The translations under genes were made by a program, and so were the position numbers. From Muribaculaceae bacterium (GTDB taxonomy: Bacteria > Bacteroidota > Bacteroidia > Bacteroidales > Muribaculaceae): a stretch of 64,000 bases of DNA. The notes beneath the pieces are model-generated. The model searched no databases and was not told where the DNA came from. It saw only the letters and a list, made by a program, of their open reading frames with translations. Positions within the stretch are counted from its first letter, which is position 1, and each line of letters begins with the position of its first letter. The stretch lies in assembly GCA_017391675.1 (NCBI GenBank), contig JAFOXR010000048.1, positions 1 through 64,000 of the forward strand, read 5' to 3'. Of the stretch, positions 53,067-62,486 are shown in pieces.

Positions 53067-54380
53067 TTATTCAACAGGAATATCCTTATTAACATTCTTG
53101 CTTCCTATTAGTGCATAGAACAACAGATAAACAAGGCCAACAGCCACTACCCAGTAGCTTACTTGATAACCAACTCCGCCTTGCATGTCAACAACTGCAT
53201 TTTGAAGTAGCGGCAGCACACCTCCACCACATACCAATGCCATAAATATACCCGATGCTTTTTCTGTATAACGACCGAGACCTTCAACAGCAAGATTGAA
53301 AATTCCGCCCCACATCACAGATGTACACAATCCAACAAGAACCAGCATCATCGCATTTATTGGTACATTCACCAATCCAAACAATCCATCTGCGCTATTC
53401 TTGAACACAGGCATATCCACCATCATTGTCACAGGCGAGAATATTGCGCCCAATGTCAAGCACAATCCGACAACCGACGCTACGCTAAGCATCACTTTAG
53501 CCGACACTTTACTACCGATAGCAGCACCAACCAGACGACCGACAAGCATCAACAGCCAATATGTCGCGGCTACCGATGCAGCAACAGCCTCAGCACCAGC
53601 TTCCATTCCCAGAACATTTAAGGTAGGATTTTGAAGCCACTTATTAAGCACATTCGGGATTCCTACCTCAACTCCCACATATATAAATATAGCTATAGCG
53701 CCTAGAACAAAGTGACGGAAAGACATAGGTCCATATTTAGATGCTGCCTTATTTCCTTCATCATCTTTATTCTCCTTTTCAGGAATCTTTGACATTGATA
53801 TAACAGCAAATGCAAATGCGAAAATCGCAAGCGCTGCATACATCAAAGGAAAGACATCGCTAATCTGAGCCTTTGCAATTGAAGGTATAAGTATACCTGT
53901 CAAGATAATAACCAGTGTTCCTGCAAGTGAATTGAAAGAACCTCCTAGCTGTATCAGCTGATTGCCCTTGTTTCCACCTCCACCAAGGCTGTTAAGCATT
54001 GGATTCACAACTGTGTTAAGCAAACACATAGAGAAACCTGCTACAAATGCACCAAGAAGATACACTCCAAAACTACCTACAACTCCAGAAAGCGTTTGTA
54101 TTCCTACACCTACAAAGCCTACTGCAATAGCAATTAGAGCCGTTTTCTTATACCCCATCTTCTGCAAAAGGTTTCCTGCAGGATACCCCATCACAGCATA
54201 TGCTATAAAATTAGCAAACACACCTAGTGTTCCTTGCCAGTTTGGTATACTGAACTGATTTTTCAATATATCACCCATTGGAGATGCCAGATTCGTCACG
54301 AACGAAATCATAGCAAACAAGAAGAACATCGCAACAATTGCCACAACATTCCCGTTTGATTTAGTTTTAGTAGTTTCCAT
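53067..54380 (-). CDS. FucP-like sugar:proton symporter (MFS)
   Basis: A 437-residue, 12-segment major facilitator of the FucP/glucose-galactose transporter subfamily. It opens AIVAMFFLFAMISFVTNLASP and contains GYPAGNLLQKMGYKKTAL (MFS motif between segments 2 and 3) and VNPMLNSLGG, typical of FucP-like proteins. It imports a hexose or deoxyhexose with protons. The substrate is uncertain; no sugar kinase gene is adjacent, though transketolase lies downstream. Probably monocistronic. Confidence 0.88.
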   Translation of the reverse strand: METTKTKSNGNVVAIVAMFFLFAMISFVTNLASPMGDILKNQFSIPNWQGTLGVFANFIAYAVMGYPAGNLLQKMGYKKTALIAIAVGFVGVGIQTLSGVVGSFGVYLLGAFVAGFSMCLLNTVVNPMLNSLGGGGNKGNQLIQLGGSFNSLAGTLVIILTGILIPSIAKAQISDVFPLMYAALAIFAFAFAVISMSKIPEKENKDDEGNKAASKYGPMSFRHFVLGAIAIFIYVGVEVGIPNVLNKWLQNPTLNVLGMEAGAEAVAASVAATYWLLMLVGRLVGAAIGSKVSAKVMLSVASVVGLCLTLGAIFSPVTMMVDMPVFKNSADGLFGLVNVPINAMMLVLVGLCTSVMWGGIFNLAVEGLGRYTEKASGIFMALVCGGGVLPLLQNAVVDMQGGVGYQVSYWVVAVGLVYLLFYALIGSKNVNKDIPVE

Positions 54381-54465
54381 TTTTAGGTTATTTTTTTATT
54401 GTTTATGTATCTTATTAAATTACTATTAATCCGATATTTAAATAAGGTTTTAACCTTCAATTTGT

Positions 54466-55137
54466 TCAATATCCTCGCGAGCCGAATATCGTTGTCCCTA
54501 TTCTCACCAATGTACTGCCCTCTTCCATTGCTATGTGAAAATCATCACTCATGCCCATACTTATCTCCTTAAAGTACGGCTTATCAGCAAAATACCTTTG
54601 CTTAAGCGTATCAAACACATTCTTTATAGACTTGAATTCTTCTCGCACCTTTACCATATCGTCAGTATTTGTAGCCATGCCCATAACACCACACACCCTG
54701 ACATTAGGCAACCGATCCAAGACTCCTTTATCAACCAAATCCACACAGTCTTCACAAGTAAAGCCAAACTTCGTTTCTTCTTGCGCAACATGCAGTTGAA
54801 GAAGTACATCTACAACTTTACCTATTCGAGCAGATTCCGCATTAATGGATTCCAGCAGTTTTATTGAATCAACACTATGTATTAGACTAACATAAGGCAC
54901 CAACTGACGCACCTTATTAGTCTGCAAGTGCCCGATGAAATGCCATTGCACATCATCAGGCATAAGCAGTCTTTTCTGAGAGATTTCCTGAACTCGACTT
55001 TCACCAAATATTCGCTGACCAGCATCATACGCCTCCTTCAACGCTTCAACTGGATGAAATTTTGACACAGCAACCAGTTCCACGCCATCGGGCAATGTCT
55101 CGGTAATAATCTTTATTTGATCAGATATAACCGACAT
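54466..55137 (-). CDS. PLP homeostasis protein YggS (PLPBP family)
   Basis: A 223-residue PLP-binding protein of the YggS/PROSC family, which buffers pyridoxal phosphate and has no known enzymatic reaction. The PLP lysine is K26 in LVAVSKFHP. FIGHLQTNKVRQLVPYVSLIHSVDS and the phosphate-binding SMGMSDDFHIAMEEGSTLVRIG are intact. The DUF4494 gene lies 5 bp upstream, a pairing common in this order, so the two are co-transcribed. Confidence 0.93.
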   Translation of the reverse strand: MSVISDQIKIITETLPDGVELVAVSKFHPVEALKEAYDAGQRIFGESRVQEISQKRLLMPDDVQWHFIGHLQTNKVRQLVPYVSLIHSVDSIKLLESINAESARIGKVVDVLLQLHVAQEETKFGFTCEDCVDLVDKGVLDRLPNVRVCGVMGMATNTDDMVKVREEFKSIKNVFDTLKQRYFADKPYFKEISMGMSDDFHIAMEEGSTLVRIGTTIFGSRGY

Positions 55138-55142
55138 ATTCT

Positions 55143-55607
55143 TTACTGTACTTGAGTCGCTGGATTTATCGCTTTTTCGCCTAGCTTCACTGGATACACA
55201 TCCATAATTTGAGTCTCAGTAACAGATGCTATCTCAAAATCTGCCATAGTCCCCTTCATGCCTTCCATGAAGTTTGCAATTGCTTTTTGGAAATCAGCAG
55301 CCTGTACAAGCACCATCACCGACTGCTTCTTTTCTACAGCTGTTTTCTCATCAATAGTGATGATATTATACTTTACACTGAACCAGCGGTCTCCAGTTTC
55401 ATCATAGAATATCTCAGAGATTCTGGTACGCTTTACCGCCGAAACTGTGAAATCTCCCGAAATAAACGGAGTAATTTCCTCAATTATTCTAGCTTCAGCC
55501 TCAGTAAATGACAGAGCATCTACCAAATACGGTTCATTTACTTTCTTCTGCTGTCCAGTTTCAAGCATTTTATCATATCTTACCTTACATTCAAACCAAT
55601 TTGCCAT
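55143..55607 (-). CDS. DUF4494 domain protein
   Basis: A 154-residue cytosolic protein recognised as DUF4494. It begins MANWFECKVRYDKMLETG and contains VNEPYLVDALSFTEAEARI and VSAVKRTRISEIFYDETGDRWF. Its function is unknown. It has no signal peptide or membrane segment. It is 5 bp from the YggS gene, so a role in cofactor or amino acid homeostasis can be suggested but rests only on this conserved adjacency. Confidence 0.82.
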   Translation of the reverse strand: MANWFECKVRYDKMLETGQQKKVNEPYLVDALSFTEAEARIIEEITPFISGDFTVSAVKRTRISEIFYDETGDRWFSVKYNIITIDEKTAVEKKQSVMVLVQAADFQKAIANFMEGMKGTMADFEIASVTETQIMDVYPVKLGEKAINPATQVQ

Positions 55608-55753
55608 AATTATTTTTTCGCTTTTACATTCTTATTTAAGTAATGCACAAAATTACCAAATATTTTCAAGTATTTTATACTATAAAAACATAAAAATCCT
55701 CACAATCATTAAATATTTTCCTTCTTCATCATGTTATTCTATTAAAAAATACT

Positions 55754-55761
55754 TACATTTG
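55754..55761 (+). promoter_or_regulatory. -7 element of the cytochrome bd operon
   Basis: TACATTTG lies 19 bp before the DUF4492 ATG. Confidence 0.5.
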
Positions 55762-55780
55762 TTATAAACTAGACTTAGCT

Positions 55781-56023
55781 ATGCAAAGTAACAATACAAA
55801 GGAACCACACAATAATATATTACGGAGTATTGCCGACATGTATATCGACGGATTCCGCAATATGACAATTGGAAGAAAATTATGGATGCTTATCATCATA
55901 AAACTATTTATAATGTTTGCTATTCTCAAGTTATTTTTCTTTCCCGACATTCTTGAGTCTAAATACGACAATGACGATGACCGTGCACAACATGTAAGAA
56001 ATGAATTATTAAAAAATCAATAA
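55781..56023 (+). CDS. DUF4492 small membrane protein
   Basis: An 80-residue protein with one membrane segment (~34-53: KLWMLIIIKLFIMFAILKLF) and charged ends; SIADMYIDGFRNMTIGRKLW is the DUF4492 hallmark. It is found ahead of cydAB in many Bacteroidota and is probably a small subunit or assembly factor of the oxidase, analogous in size and topology to CydX, though no homology to CydX is evident. cydA begins 17 bp downstream. Confidence 0.82.
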   Translation: MQSNNTKEPHNNILRSIADMYIDGFRNMTIGRKLWMLIIIKLFIMFAILKLFFFPDILESKYDNDDDRAQHVRNELLKNQ

Positions 56024-56040
56024 CCTTTAATATTGTAATT

Positions 56041-57618
56041 ATGAATGAACTAGCGACATTAGTAGATTGGTCTCGAGCTCAATTTGCTCTCACGGCAGCC
56101 TTTCACTGGCTATTCGTACCGCTCACATTAGGTTTATCGGTGATTGTCGCCGTAATGGAAACGATTTATTACCGCACTAAAGACAAGAAATGGCTTGGCA
56201 CTACAAAATTCTGGATGACTCTATTTGCCATCAATTTTGCAATTGGTGTAGCTACTGGCATTATCCTTGAATTTGAGTTTGGCACCAACTGGTCAAACTA
56301 CAGCTGGTTCGTAGGCGACATTTTTGGTGCACCACTAGCAATAGAAGGGCTCCTAGCCTTTTTCATGGAATCGACATTCTTTGCCGTAATGTTCTTCGGT
56401 TGGGAAAAAGTCAGTGCTCGCTTTCACCTCACCTCTACATGGCTCACAGCAATCGGTGCCAGTGTGTCCGCGCTATGGATTTTGATTGCAAATTCATGGA
56501 TGCAATATCCTGTTGGCATGGAATTTGACCCCGACCAAATGAGAAATGTCATGAATGACTTCTGGGCTTTAGTCTTTTCTCCTGTTGCAATAAACAAAAT
56601 CATACACAGCGTATTCAGCGGTTGGGCCTTAGCAGGTGTTTTTGTCATTGGCGTAAGTTCTTGGTTATTACTCAAGAAAAGCAACAAGGAAATGGCTTTG
56701 CGTAGCATAAAAACTGGTGCATGGATTGGTTTTATCGGAATTATTATCACCATAGGTTCCGGTGATGGCTCTGCAAAGGTCGTATCAAAGATACAGCCAA
56801 TGAAACTAGCTGCAATGGAAGGACTATATCATGGTGAGCAAGGACAGTCAATTGCTGCATTCGGCATACTGAATCCTGCCAAGACATATGACAATGACGA
56901 ATCGGCATTCCTTTTTGACATCTCAATCCCTAAAGGGCTTTCTTTCTTGGCCGAAGGAGATATCAACGCATTCATTCCTGGCATTTCCGATATCATTAAT
57001 GGATACAAACTTAATGAAAATGGGGATACAATAAACACAGTATCATACGCCGAAAGAATAGCAATCGGCAAAGCTGCACATAAAGCATTACGAGAATATG
57101 ACGATGCCAAGAAAGCCGGTGACAATGCATCAATGTTACAGGCGAAAGAAGATCTGCAAAAGTCTTTCAAGTATTTCGGTTATGGCTACTTCAATTCACC
57201 GGAAGAGGCTATCCCTAATGTACCTATAACATTTTATGCTTTCCACATCATGGTAATATTCGGATCATATATCTTGATGTTGTTTGCGGCCATACTATTA
57301 TTCTCTTACAAGAAATCGCTAACTCATTTGCTCACAGACAACAAATGGATTCAAATCATAGCAATTCTCTCAATTCCTGTAGTATGGATATGTTCCGAAG
57401 CTGGTTGGGTTGTTGCTGAAGTTGGTCGCCAGCCTTGGACTATCGAGGGGCTTCTACCTACACGCGCTGCCGTTAGTGACATTCCGACGACATCAGTCAT
57501 TACGACTTTCACCATTTTCGCTGTAGTGTTCATGGGACTATTGGCTGCTGAGATGAATATACTGTTCAAGTATATCATAAAGAGATCCAAAGAAGACATT
57601 GACAATTCAAACAACTAA
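56041..57618 (+). CDS. cydA: Cytochrome bd quinol oxidase subunit I
   Basis: CydA carries the haems and quinol site of the high-affinity bd oxidase in the inner membrane. The 525-residue length is typical. The distal haem ligand is H22 in AAFHWLFVPLTLG; a second histidine is in NKIIHSVFSGWAL, and GEQGQSIAAFGIL marks the Q-loop. IEGLLPTRAAVSDIPTT near the C-terminus is conserved. It lets this anaerobe-related organism respire or scavenge traces of oxygen. cydB follows after 12 bp. Confidence 0.97.
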   Translation: MNELATLVDWSRAQFALTAAFHWLFVPLTLGLSVIVAVMETIYYRTKDKKWLGTTKFWMTLFAINFAIGVATGIILEFEFGTNWSNYSWFVGDIFGAPLAIEGLLAFFMESTFFAVMFFGWEKVSARFHLTSTWLTAIGASVSALWILIANSWMQYPVGMEFDPDQMRNVMNDFWALVFSPVAINKIIHSVFSGWALAGVFVIGVSSWLLLKKSNKEMALRSIKTGAWIGFIGIIITIGSGDGSAKVVSKIQPMKLAAMEGLYHGEQGQSIAAFGILNPAKTYDNDESAFLFDISIPKGLSFLAEGDINAFIPGISDIINGYKLNENGDTINTVSYAERIAIGKAAHKALREYDDAKKAGDNASMLQAKEDLQKSFKYFGYGYFNSPEEAIPNVPITFYAFHIMVIFGSYILMLFAAILLFSYKKSLTHLLTDNKWIQIIAILSIPVVWICSEAGWVVAEVGRQPWTIEGLLPTRAAVSDIPTTSVITTFTIFAVVFMGLLAAEMNILFKYIIKRSKEDIDNSNN

Positions 57619-57630
57619 AAACATTCAGTT

Positions 57631-58779
57631 ATGATTACCTACGAATTTCTTCAATCATATTGGTGGTTCCTCATTTCATTATTAGGGGCTATTCTGGTTT
57701 TCCTTCTTTTTGTACAAGGAGGACAAACATTGCTGTCCATGGAAAAGAACGAACTTAGACGCACTATGCTCGTGAATTCAATCGGGCGCAAATGGGAATT
57801 CACATTCACGACTCTTGTGGTTTTCGGCGGAGCATTTTTTGCGTCATTCCCGCTATTCTATTCCACTAGTTTCGGTGGTGCATACTGGTTATGGATGCTT
57901 ATTCTTATCGGCTTCGTACTACAAGCAGTCAGTTATGAATACCGCAAGAAGAAAGGTAACATCTTCGGGACTCGCACCTATGACCTATTCCTGGCTTTAA
58001 ATGGCTCGGTCTCAACCATACTGCTCGGGGTTGCTGTTGCCATGTTCTTTTTTGGCGGTGAATTTACAATTAACAAGAGCAACATTCTGGATTCGCAAGC
58101 GCCAGTCATTTCTTCATGGGCTTCAACTCATGGTCTGGAAGCCATTTTCAATTTAAAGAATCTGCTTCTAGGTTTCACAGTTCTGTTTCTAGCACGCACA
58201 CAAGCTCTGCTTTATTTCATAAACAGCATTGACGACAATATCATTCACGAGAAATCAGCTACAGCACTTATTGGAAACGGAGCTATTTTCGTAATACTGT
58301 TCATAAGTTTCATGGCTGTACTCTTAACTGGAAACGGATATCAATCGGTAACTATAAATGGAGTTGAAACTTTCGTTTCTACACCTTATAAATACTGGAA
58401 CAATTTTATTGAAATGTGGTGGGTACTTGTATTATTCCTCATTGGTGTGGTGCTCGTTCTATATGCAATCATCAGAACAGCTTTCAGCAAGAATTACAAG
58501 TGCGGCATTTGGTTCAGCGGCATAGGCACTGTACTAGTCGTCCTTTCACTCTTCTTTATTGCGGGATACAACGGCACTGCATACTATCCGTCAATAACCG
58601 ACCCATCAAGTTCTTTGTCAATACGCAACAGTTCTTCCAGCGAATTTACCCTCACAACGATGTCTTGGGTTTCTCTTATTATTCCTTTTGTCCTAGCATA
58701 CATCATATATGCATGGAGAGCTATAAACAAGAAGCCTATCACAGCTAAGGAAATGGAAGAATCATCTCATAAATACTGA
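57631..58779 (+). CDS. cydB: Cytochrome bd quinol oxidase subunit II
   Basis: A 382-residue, multi-segment membrane protein, the partner of CydA. It begins with FLQSYWWFLISLLGAILVFL, has VQGGQTLL and RKWEFTFTTLVVFGGAFFASFP near the first loops, and matches CydB throughout. It completes the DUF4492-cydA-cydB operon. Other subunits were not seen, in keeping with DUF4492 taking the small-subunit place. Confidence 0.96.
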   Translation: MITYEFLQSYWWFLISLLGAILVFLLFVQGGQTLLSMEKNELRRTMLVNSIGRKWEFTFTTLVVFGGAFFASFPLFYSTSFGGAYWLWMLILIGFVLQAVSYEYRKKKGNIFGTRTYDLFLALNGSVSTILLGVAVAMFFFGGEFTINKSNILDSQAPVISSWASTHGLEAIFNLKNLLLGFTVLFLARTQALLYFINSIDDNIIHEKSATALIGNGAIFVILFISFMAVLLTGNGYQSVTINGVETFVSTPYKYWNNFIEMWWVLVLFLIGVVLVLYAIIRTAFSKNYKCGIWFSGIGTVLVVLSLFFIAGYNGTAYYPSITDPSSSLSIRNSSSSEFTLTTMSWVSLIIPFVLAYIIYAWRAINKKPITAKEMEESSHKY

Positions 58780-58789
58780 ACTATGGAAT

Positions 58790-58805
58790 TAAATTTGTAA
58801 CTTTG
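58790..58805 (+). promoter_or_regulatory. Tandem -7 elements of the IMPACT-family gene
   Basis: TAAATTTG (58790-58797) abuts TAACTTTG (58798-58805). Either or both could be used; no clear -33 is present. Confidence 0.5.
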
Positions 58806-58859
58806 CCATAGCTTTAATAAGTTCAGCTAAAACAGCTAACGAACTTGTCACATTATATT

Positions 58860-59459
58860 ATGGCAGATTTTTACAAAACCATACAAGACATATCAGAGGG
58901 ATTGTATAAGGAGAAAATGAGCAAATTCATCTCCTTTGCAATCCCTGTTTCTAGCGCTGAAGAAGCAAAAGAAACTGTTAAAGCATATCAGAAGAAATAC
59001 TATGATGCACGACATGTATGCTGGGCATATATGATAGGAACCGACAGAACCGAATTTTACAGCAACGACAATGGTGAGCCATCTGGCACTGCAGGTAAAC
59101 CAATTCTTGGACAAATCAATTCTTATGAGCTTACCAATATACTCATTGTAGTAATACGCTATTTCGGAGGCATAAAGCTCGGGACTTCAGGCCTTATTGT
59201 CGCATACAAAGCCGCTGCTGCCGATGCCATTGAAAACGGAACGATCATCGAGTGTCACGAACAAGCTCAGCTATCTTTCACATTCCCCTATCTGTCAATG
59301 AATGGAGTGATGAAACTTGTAAAAGATACAGGCGTGAATATCATAAGTCAGATTTTCGACAACGACTGCAGCATGACAATAGAAACGAACGCCGATGACA
59401 TACCTCCATTCAAGAATAGAGTATCTGACATCGACGGTGTAAAAATCATTGAGGACTGA
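58860..59459 (+). CDS. IMPACT/YigZ family protein
   Basis: A 199-residue protein of the UPF0029/IMPACT family (YigZ-like). The N-terminal domain has VCWAYMIGTDRTEFYSNDNG, EPSGTAGKPILGQI and the GGIKLGTSGLIVAYKAAAA motif; the C-terminal domain is a ferredoxin-like fold. Family members are linked to translation control in eukaryotes, but the bacterial role is unsettled. ATG 58860 is preferred to an in-frame TTG at 58845. It ends 4 bp from a convergent stop codon with no terminator between. Confidence 0.9.
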   Translation: MADFYKTIQDISEGLYKEKMSKFISFAIPVSSAEEAKETVKAYQKKYYDARHVCWAYMIGTDRTEFYSNDNGEPSGTAGKPILGQINSYELTNILIVVIRYFGGIKLGTSGLIVAYKAAAADAIENGTIIECHEQAQLSFTFPYLSMNGVMKLVKDTGVNIISQIFDNDCSMTIETNADDIPPFKNRVSDIDGVKIIED

Positions 59460-59463
59460 TTTA

Positions 59464-60018
59464 TTATAACAGTTTCTTTTTCACGACTGCTGGATTTCCT
59501 GCAACAAGGCTATCGTCGGGCACATCTCTTGTCACCACGCTGCCAGCTGCAACAATACATCGGTCTCCTATTGTAACTCCAGGACATATTATAGCGCCCC
59601 CGCCTATCCAACAATCTTTTCCTATAGTAACTGGATATGCATATTCCTGAGTTATGCGTCGTTCCATATACCCCATGGGGTGCTGAGGTGTATAAATCTG
59701 CACATTAGGGCCTATAAGTGTATAATCACCTATCGTTATCAACGCACCGTCAAGAAAAGTACAGCTGTTATTTATAAACACATTTTCTCCCAAATGTATG
59801 CCATGTCCATGGTCGCAATAAAAAGGAGGCATTATCACTGACGACTCAGGCAAACCTGGAATCAAATCATTCAGCAACATCTTATATTCAGGTTCGCTAC
59901 CAGAACATCTATTCATTTTCGCAGTAATTTCATGCGCTCTGCGCATACTCTCAACCAGTTCTGGGTCGCTAGTATTTGCCAGTTCGCAACTACGCATCTT
60001 TTCAAATTCAGTTTTCAT
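59464..60018 (-). CDS. Sugar O-acetyltransferase (maltose/galactoside type)
   Basis: A 184-residue left-handed beta-helix acetyltransferase of the LacA/Maa family. The N-terminal helix region (FEKMRSCELANTSDPEL) is followed by hexapeptide repeats, the catalytic histidine segment (IYTPQHPMGYMERR), and the acetyl-CoA end IVAAGSVVTRDVPDDSLVAGN. It acetylates a sugar of unknown identity with acetyl-CoA. Its start overlaps the end of the upstream HAD gene by 4 nt, so translation is coupled. Confidence 0.92.
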   Translation of the reverse strand: MKTEFEKMRSCELANTSDPELVESMRRAHEITAKMNRCSGSEPEYKMLLNDLIPGLPESSVIMPPFYCDHGHGIHLGENVFINNSCTFLDGALITIGDYTLIGPNVQIYTPQHPMGYMERRITQEYAYPVTIGKDCWIGGGAIICPGVTIGDRCIVAAGSVVTRDVPDDSLVAGNPAVVKKKLL

Positions 60019-60719
60019 AAAATACTCTTTATTTCTTCCAATTCTTCAACTACGATATCTGCATCTGGTACACTATTCCTGTCAAATCCCTTAATATTAA
60101 ACAGTACAGTTCTCCACCCGGCATTTTTTGCTCCTTGAACATCGGCATCATAATTGTCTCCTATCATCACAGTTGTTTCGGCTGTTGCTCCAGTTCTTTC
60201 CAGAGCGTAATCAAAAATGCCTCTCAATGGTTTTGTGATACCGCAATCGTCACTCAGCACAAGGTGATGAATGTAGTTTTCAATACCACTGCTTCTAAGT
60301 TTACGCATCTGCACTTCATTAAAGCCATTGCTCAATATATTCACATCATATTTTTTCACCAGATAATCCAATAGATCCTTCGCTCCAGGAATCAATGTAC
60401 CCATAGACGAAAGAAAAAACAAATACTCATCATCTATATCTTTCGCAAGCGCTTCTATATCACCAGGCACTCCTATTTGCTCCAGCGTATAACGGTATCG
60501 TTCAGTCACCAGATAATCCTTATTGATTTTACCATAATGATACAAATCCCACAGCTCTAGGTTCTTTGCAGCATATATATCCCGGAAGCAATTATAGTCA
60601 TTACAATATTGCGACAGCCCGAATTTATCATACACATGCCTCAAAGCCACCTTACTATTCTCCGTAAACCACCATATCGTATCATCTAAATCAACAAATA
60701 CTGTCTTTATTCCTTCCAT
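60015..60719 (-). CDS. HAD-family nucleotidase (YjjG-like)
   Basis: A 234-residue HAD hydrolase. The nucleophile motif is VFVDLDDTIWWF near the N-terminus; motif II is ILSNGF, the lysine is in CGITKPLRGIF, and motif III is MIGDNYDADVQGAKNAGW. It resembles YjjG, which removes phosphate from non-canonical pyrimidine nucleotides. ATG 60719 was chosen because the -7 element at 60738-60745 excludes the longer frame. It overlaps the acetyltransferase gene by 4 nt. Confidence 0.88.
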   Translation of the reverse strand: MEGIKTVFVDLDDTIWWFTENSKVALRHVYDKFGLSQYCNDYNCFRDIYAAKNLELWDLYHYGKINKDYLVTERYRYTLEQIGVPGDIEALAKDIDDEYLFFLSSMGTLIPGAKDLLDYLVKKYDVNILSNGFNEVQMRKLRSSGIENYIHHLVLSDDCGITKPLRGIFDYALERTGATAETTVMIGDNYDADVQGAKNAGWRTVLFNIKGFDRNSVPDADIVVEELEEIKSIL

Positions 60720-60737
60720 GCACTGTAATTTATTATG

Positions 60738-60745
60738 CAAATATA
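60738..60745 (-). promoter_or_regulatory. -7 element of the HAD-acetyltransferase operon
   Basis: The minus strand reads TATATTTG, 19 bp upstream of ATG 60719. Confidence 0.55.
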
Positions 60746-60854
60746 AGGCATGTATTCTTTAATAAAAAATATGTCATGACAAACAGGCCTCAAAGAATTC
60801 ATAATTTTTCGGAAAAGAGATTAATTCTTATATACAACACAACAAAATTCTCAT

Positions 60855-60862
60855 TACATTTG
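60855..60862 (+). promoter_or_regulatory. -7 element of cysK
   Basis: TACATTTG lies 25 bp before ATG 60888. Confidence 0.55.
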
Positions 60863-60887
60863 CATTGTTCTATAAAATCGAAAAAAT

Positions 60888-61835
60888 ATGGCACAAATTC
60901 ACAATAATTTGACATCTCTAATTGGAAACACTCCGCTTTTAGAAGTACACAACATTGAAAAAGCTGAGAGTTTAAAAGCTCGAGTACTAGTTAAACTGGA
61001 GTTTTTCAATCCAGGAGGCAGCGTCAAGGACCGTATTGCTCTTGAGATGATTGAGGACGCCGAAAGCAAAGGAGTTCTCGCTCCTGGAGCTGTAATAATA
61101 GAGCCTACTAGCGGTAACACAGGTATTGGACTCGCATGGGTATCATCAGTGAAAGGCTATAAATTGATTCTCACTATGCCCGAAACGATGAGCGTCGAGA
61201 GGCAGAATTTGCTGAAGGCACTAGGTGCTACAATCATTCTCACTCCAGGCAGTGAAGGAATGGCAGGAGCTATAAATAAAGCCAACCAGCTAAGGGACGA
61301 AATTCCCGGTTCTATAATTCTACAGCAATTCGAGAATCCATCTAACCCCAAAGCACATATTCACACCACCGCTGAAGAAATCTGGAGAGACACCGATGGT
61401 GAAATAGATATTTTTGTTGCTTGTGTAGGCACTGGAGGCACTCTGTGCGGCACTTCCGAGGGCCTTAAAAAGCATAAAGCCAGTATTCAGGCTATTGCTG
61501 TAGAGCCCGATAGCTCTCCTCTCCTATCAGGCGGAGTAGCCGGACCACACAAGATTCAAGGTATCGGTGCAAATTTCATTCCGAAAAATTACAATGCCAG
61601 TCTTGTGGATAAGATTATACGCGTAACCGATGATGATGCAATACGCACTTCCAGACTCATGGCTCAAAAAGAAGGTCTACTCGTAGGAATATCTTCCGGA
61701 GCTTCTCTATATGCAGCTATACAGCTTGCCAAGCAGGAGGAGAATCAAGGGAAAACAATTGTAGCAATACTCCCCGATACAGGAGAACGCTACCTGTCTA
61801 CCGAATTATACGCATTTGACTCATATCCGCTTTAA
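60888..61835 (+). CDS. cysK: Cysteine synthase A (O-acetylserine sulfhydrylase)
   Basis: CysK makes cysteine from O-acetylserine and sulfide with pyridoxal phosphate. The 315-residue length is normal. PLP lysine K47 is in NPGGSVKDRIA; the substrate loop EPTSGNTGIGLAW and phosphate loop CVGTGGTLCGTS are intact, as is ISSGAS. No cysE gene is adjacent. A single-gene unit ended by a hairpin. Confidence 0.97.
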   Translation: MAQIHNNLTSLIGNTPLLEVHNIEKAESLKARVLVKLEFFNPGGSVKDRIALEMIEDAESKGVLAPGAVIIEPTSGNTGIGLAWVSSVKGYKLILTMPETMSVERQNLLKALGATIILTPGSEGMAGAINKANQLRDEIPGSIILQQFENPSNPKAHIHTTAEEIWRDTDGEIDIFVACVGTGGTLCGTSEGLKKHKASIQAIAVEPDSSPLLSGGVAGPHKIQGIGANFIPKNYNASLVDKIIRVTDDDAIRTSRLMAQKEGLLVGISSGASLYAAIQLAKQEENQGKTIVAILPDTGERYLSTELYAFDSYPL

Positions 61836-61866
61836 CAAGCACGGTATGAATATGTATAACATGATG

Positions 61867-61910
61867 AGGCGTGCCAAGATAAACATCTAGGCATGCCTTC
61901 ATTATTTTAT
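61867..61910 (+). terminator. Terminator of cysK
   Basis: AGGCGTGCC (61867-61875) pairs with GGCATGCCT (61890-61898, one G-U pair), then TCATTATTTTAT. Confidence 0.7.
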
Positions 61911-61975
61911 GAGCACTCAACCTTTTCTAGATACCGATTGTTATTAATAATGAAAAACAATTTAATTTAACCATT

Positions 61976-62425
61976 ATGAATATCCTTTACCGCTTCCTAT
62001 TTCCCGAAAAGCCTAAAAGCAGGTATTTCTCGATTTTTTTGCTTGCTCTACGAATCCTGTTCGGAATACTACTTTTGTCACACGGCATACAAAAGTGGGC
62101 TCATTTTGAATCTCTAAGCACCACATTCCCCGATCCGCTTGGCATTGGCAGCGTATTTTCACTCTCTCTCGCAATTTTTGCCGAGTTGTTCTGCTCTATC
62201 TTCTTCATAGCAGGGTTCTTGTACCGTCTTGTACTTCTGCCTATGATAGCAACAATGGCAATTGCATTCATATTTGTACATAGTGGCAGTGTCGCCAATG
62301 GCGGGGAACTCGCTTTCATCTACCTTGCCATGTTCGTTTTACTATATATAGCCGGACCTGGAAGATACTCCTTTGACAGGGTGATCTCATACGGACTAAT
62401 GATAAGTCAGAAACAAACGATATGA
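61976..62425 (+). CDS. DoxX family membrane protein
   Basis: A 149-residue protein with four membrane segments, matching the DoxX family: LALRILFGILLLSHGIQKW near the start, then FAELFCSIFFIAGFLYRLVLLP. DoxX-like proteins occur in redox or oxidative stress settings, but the biochemical role of this subgroup is unknown. No partner gene is adjacent. A terminator follows. Confidence 0.85.
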   Translation: MNILYRFLFPEKPKSRYFSIFLLALRILFGILLLSHGIQKWAHFESLSTTFPDPLGIGSVFSLSLAIFAELFCSIFFIAGFLYRLVLLPMIATMAIAFIFVHSGSVANGGELAFIYLAMFVLLYIAGPGRYSFDRVISYGLMISQKQTI

Positions 62426-62446
62426 CACCTTTTCTAAAAACGGCTC

Positions 62447-62486
62447 AAGGAGTGCACTGAAATTAACTGCACTCCTTTCTTTTTTA
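62447..62486 (+). terminator. Terminator of the doxX gene
   Basis: AAGGAGTGCA (62447-62456) pairs with TGCACTCCTT (62468-62477), followed by TCTTTTTT. Confidence 0.85.
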
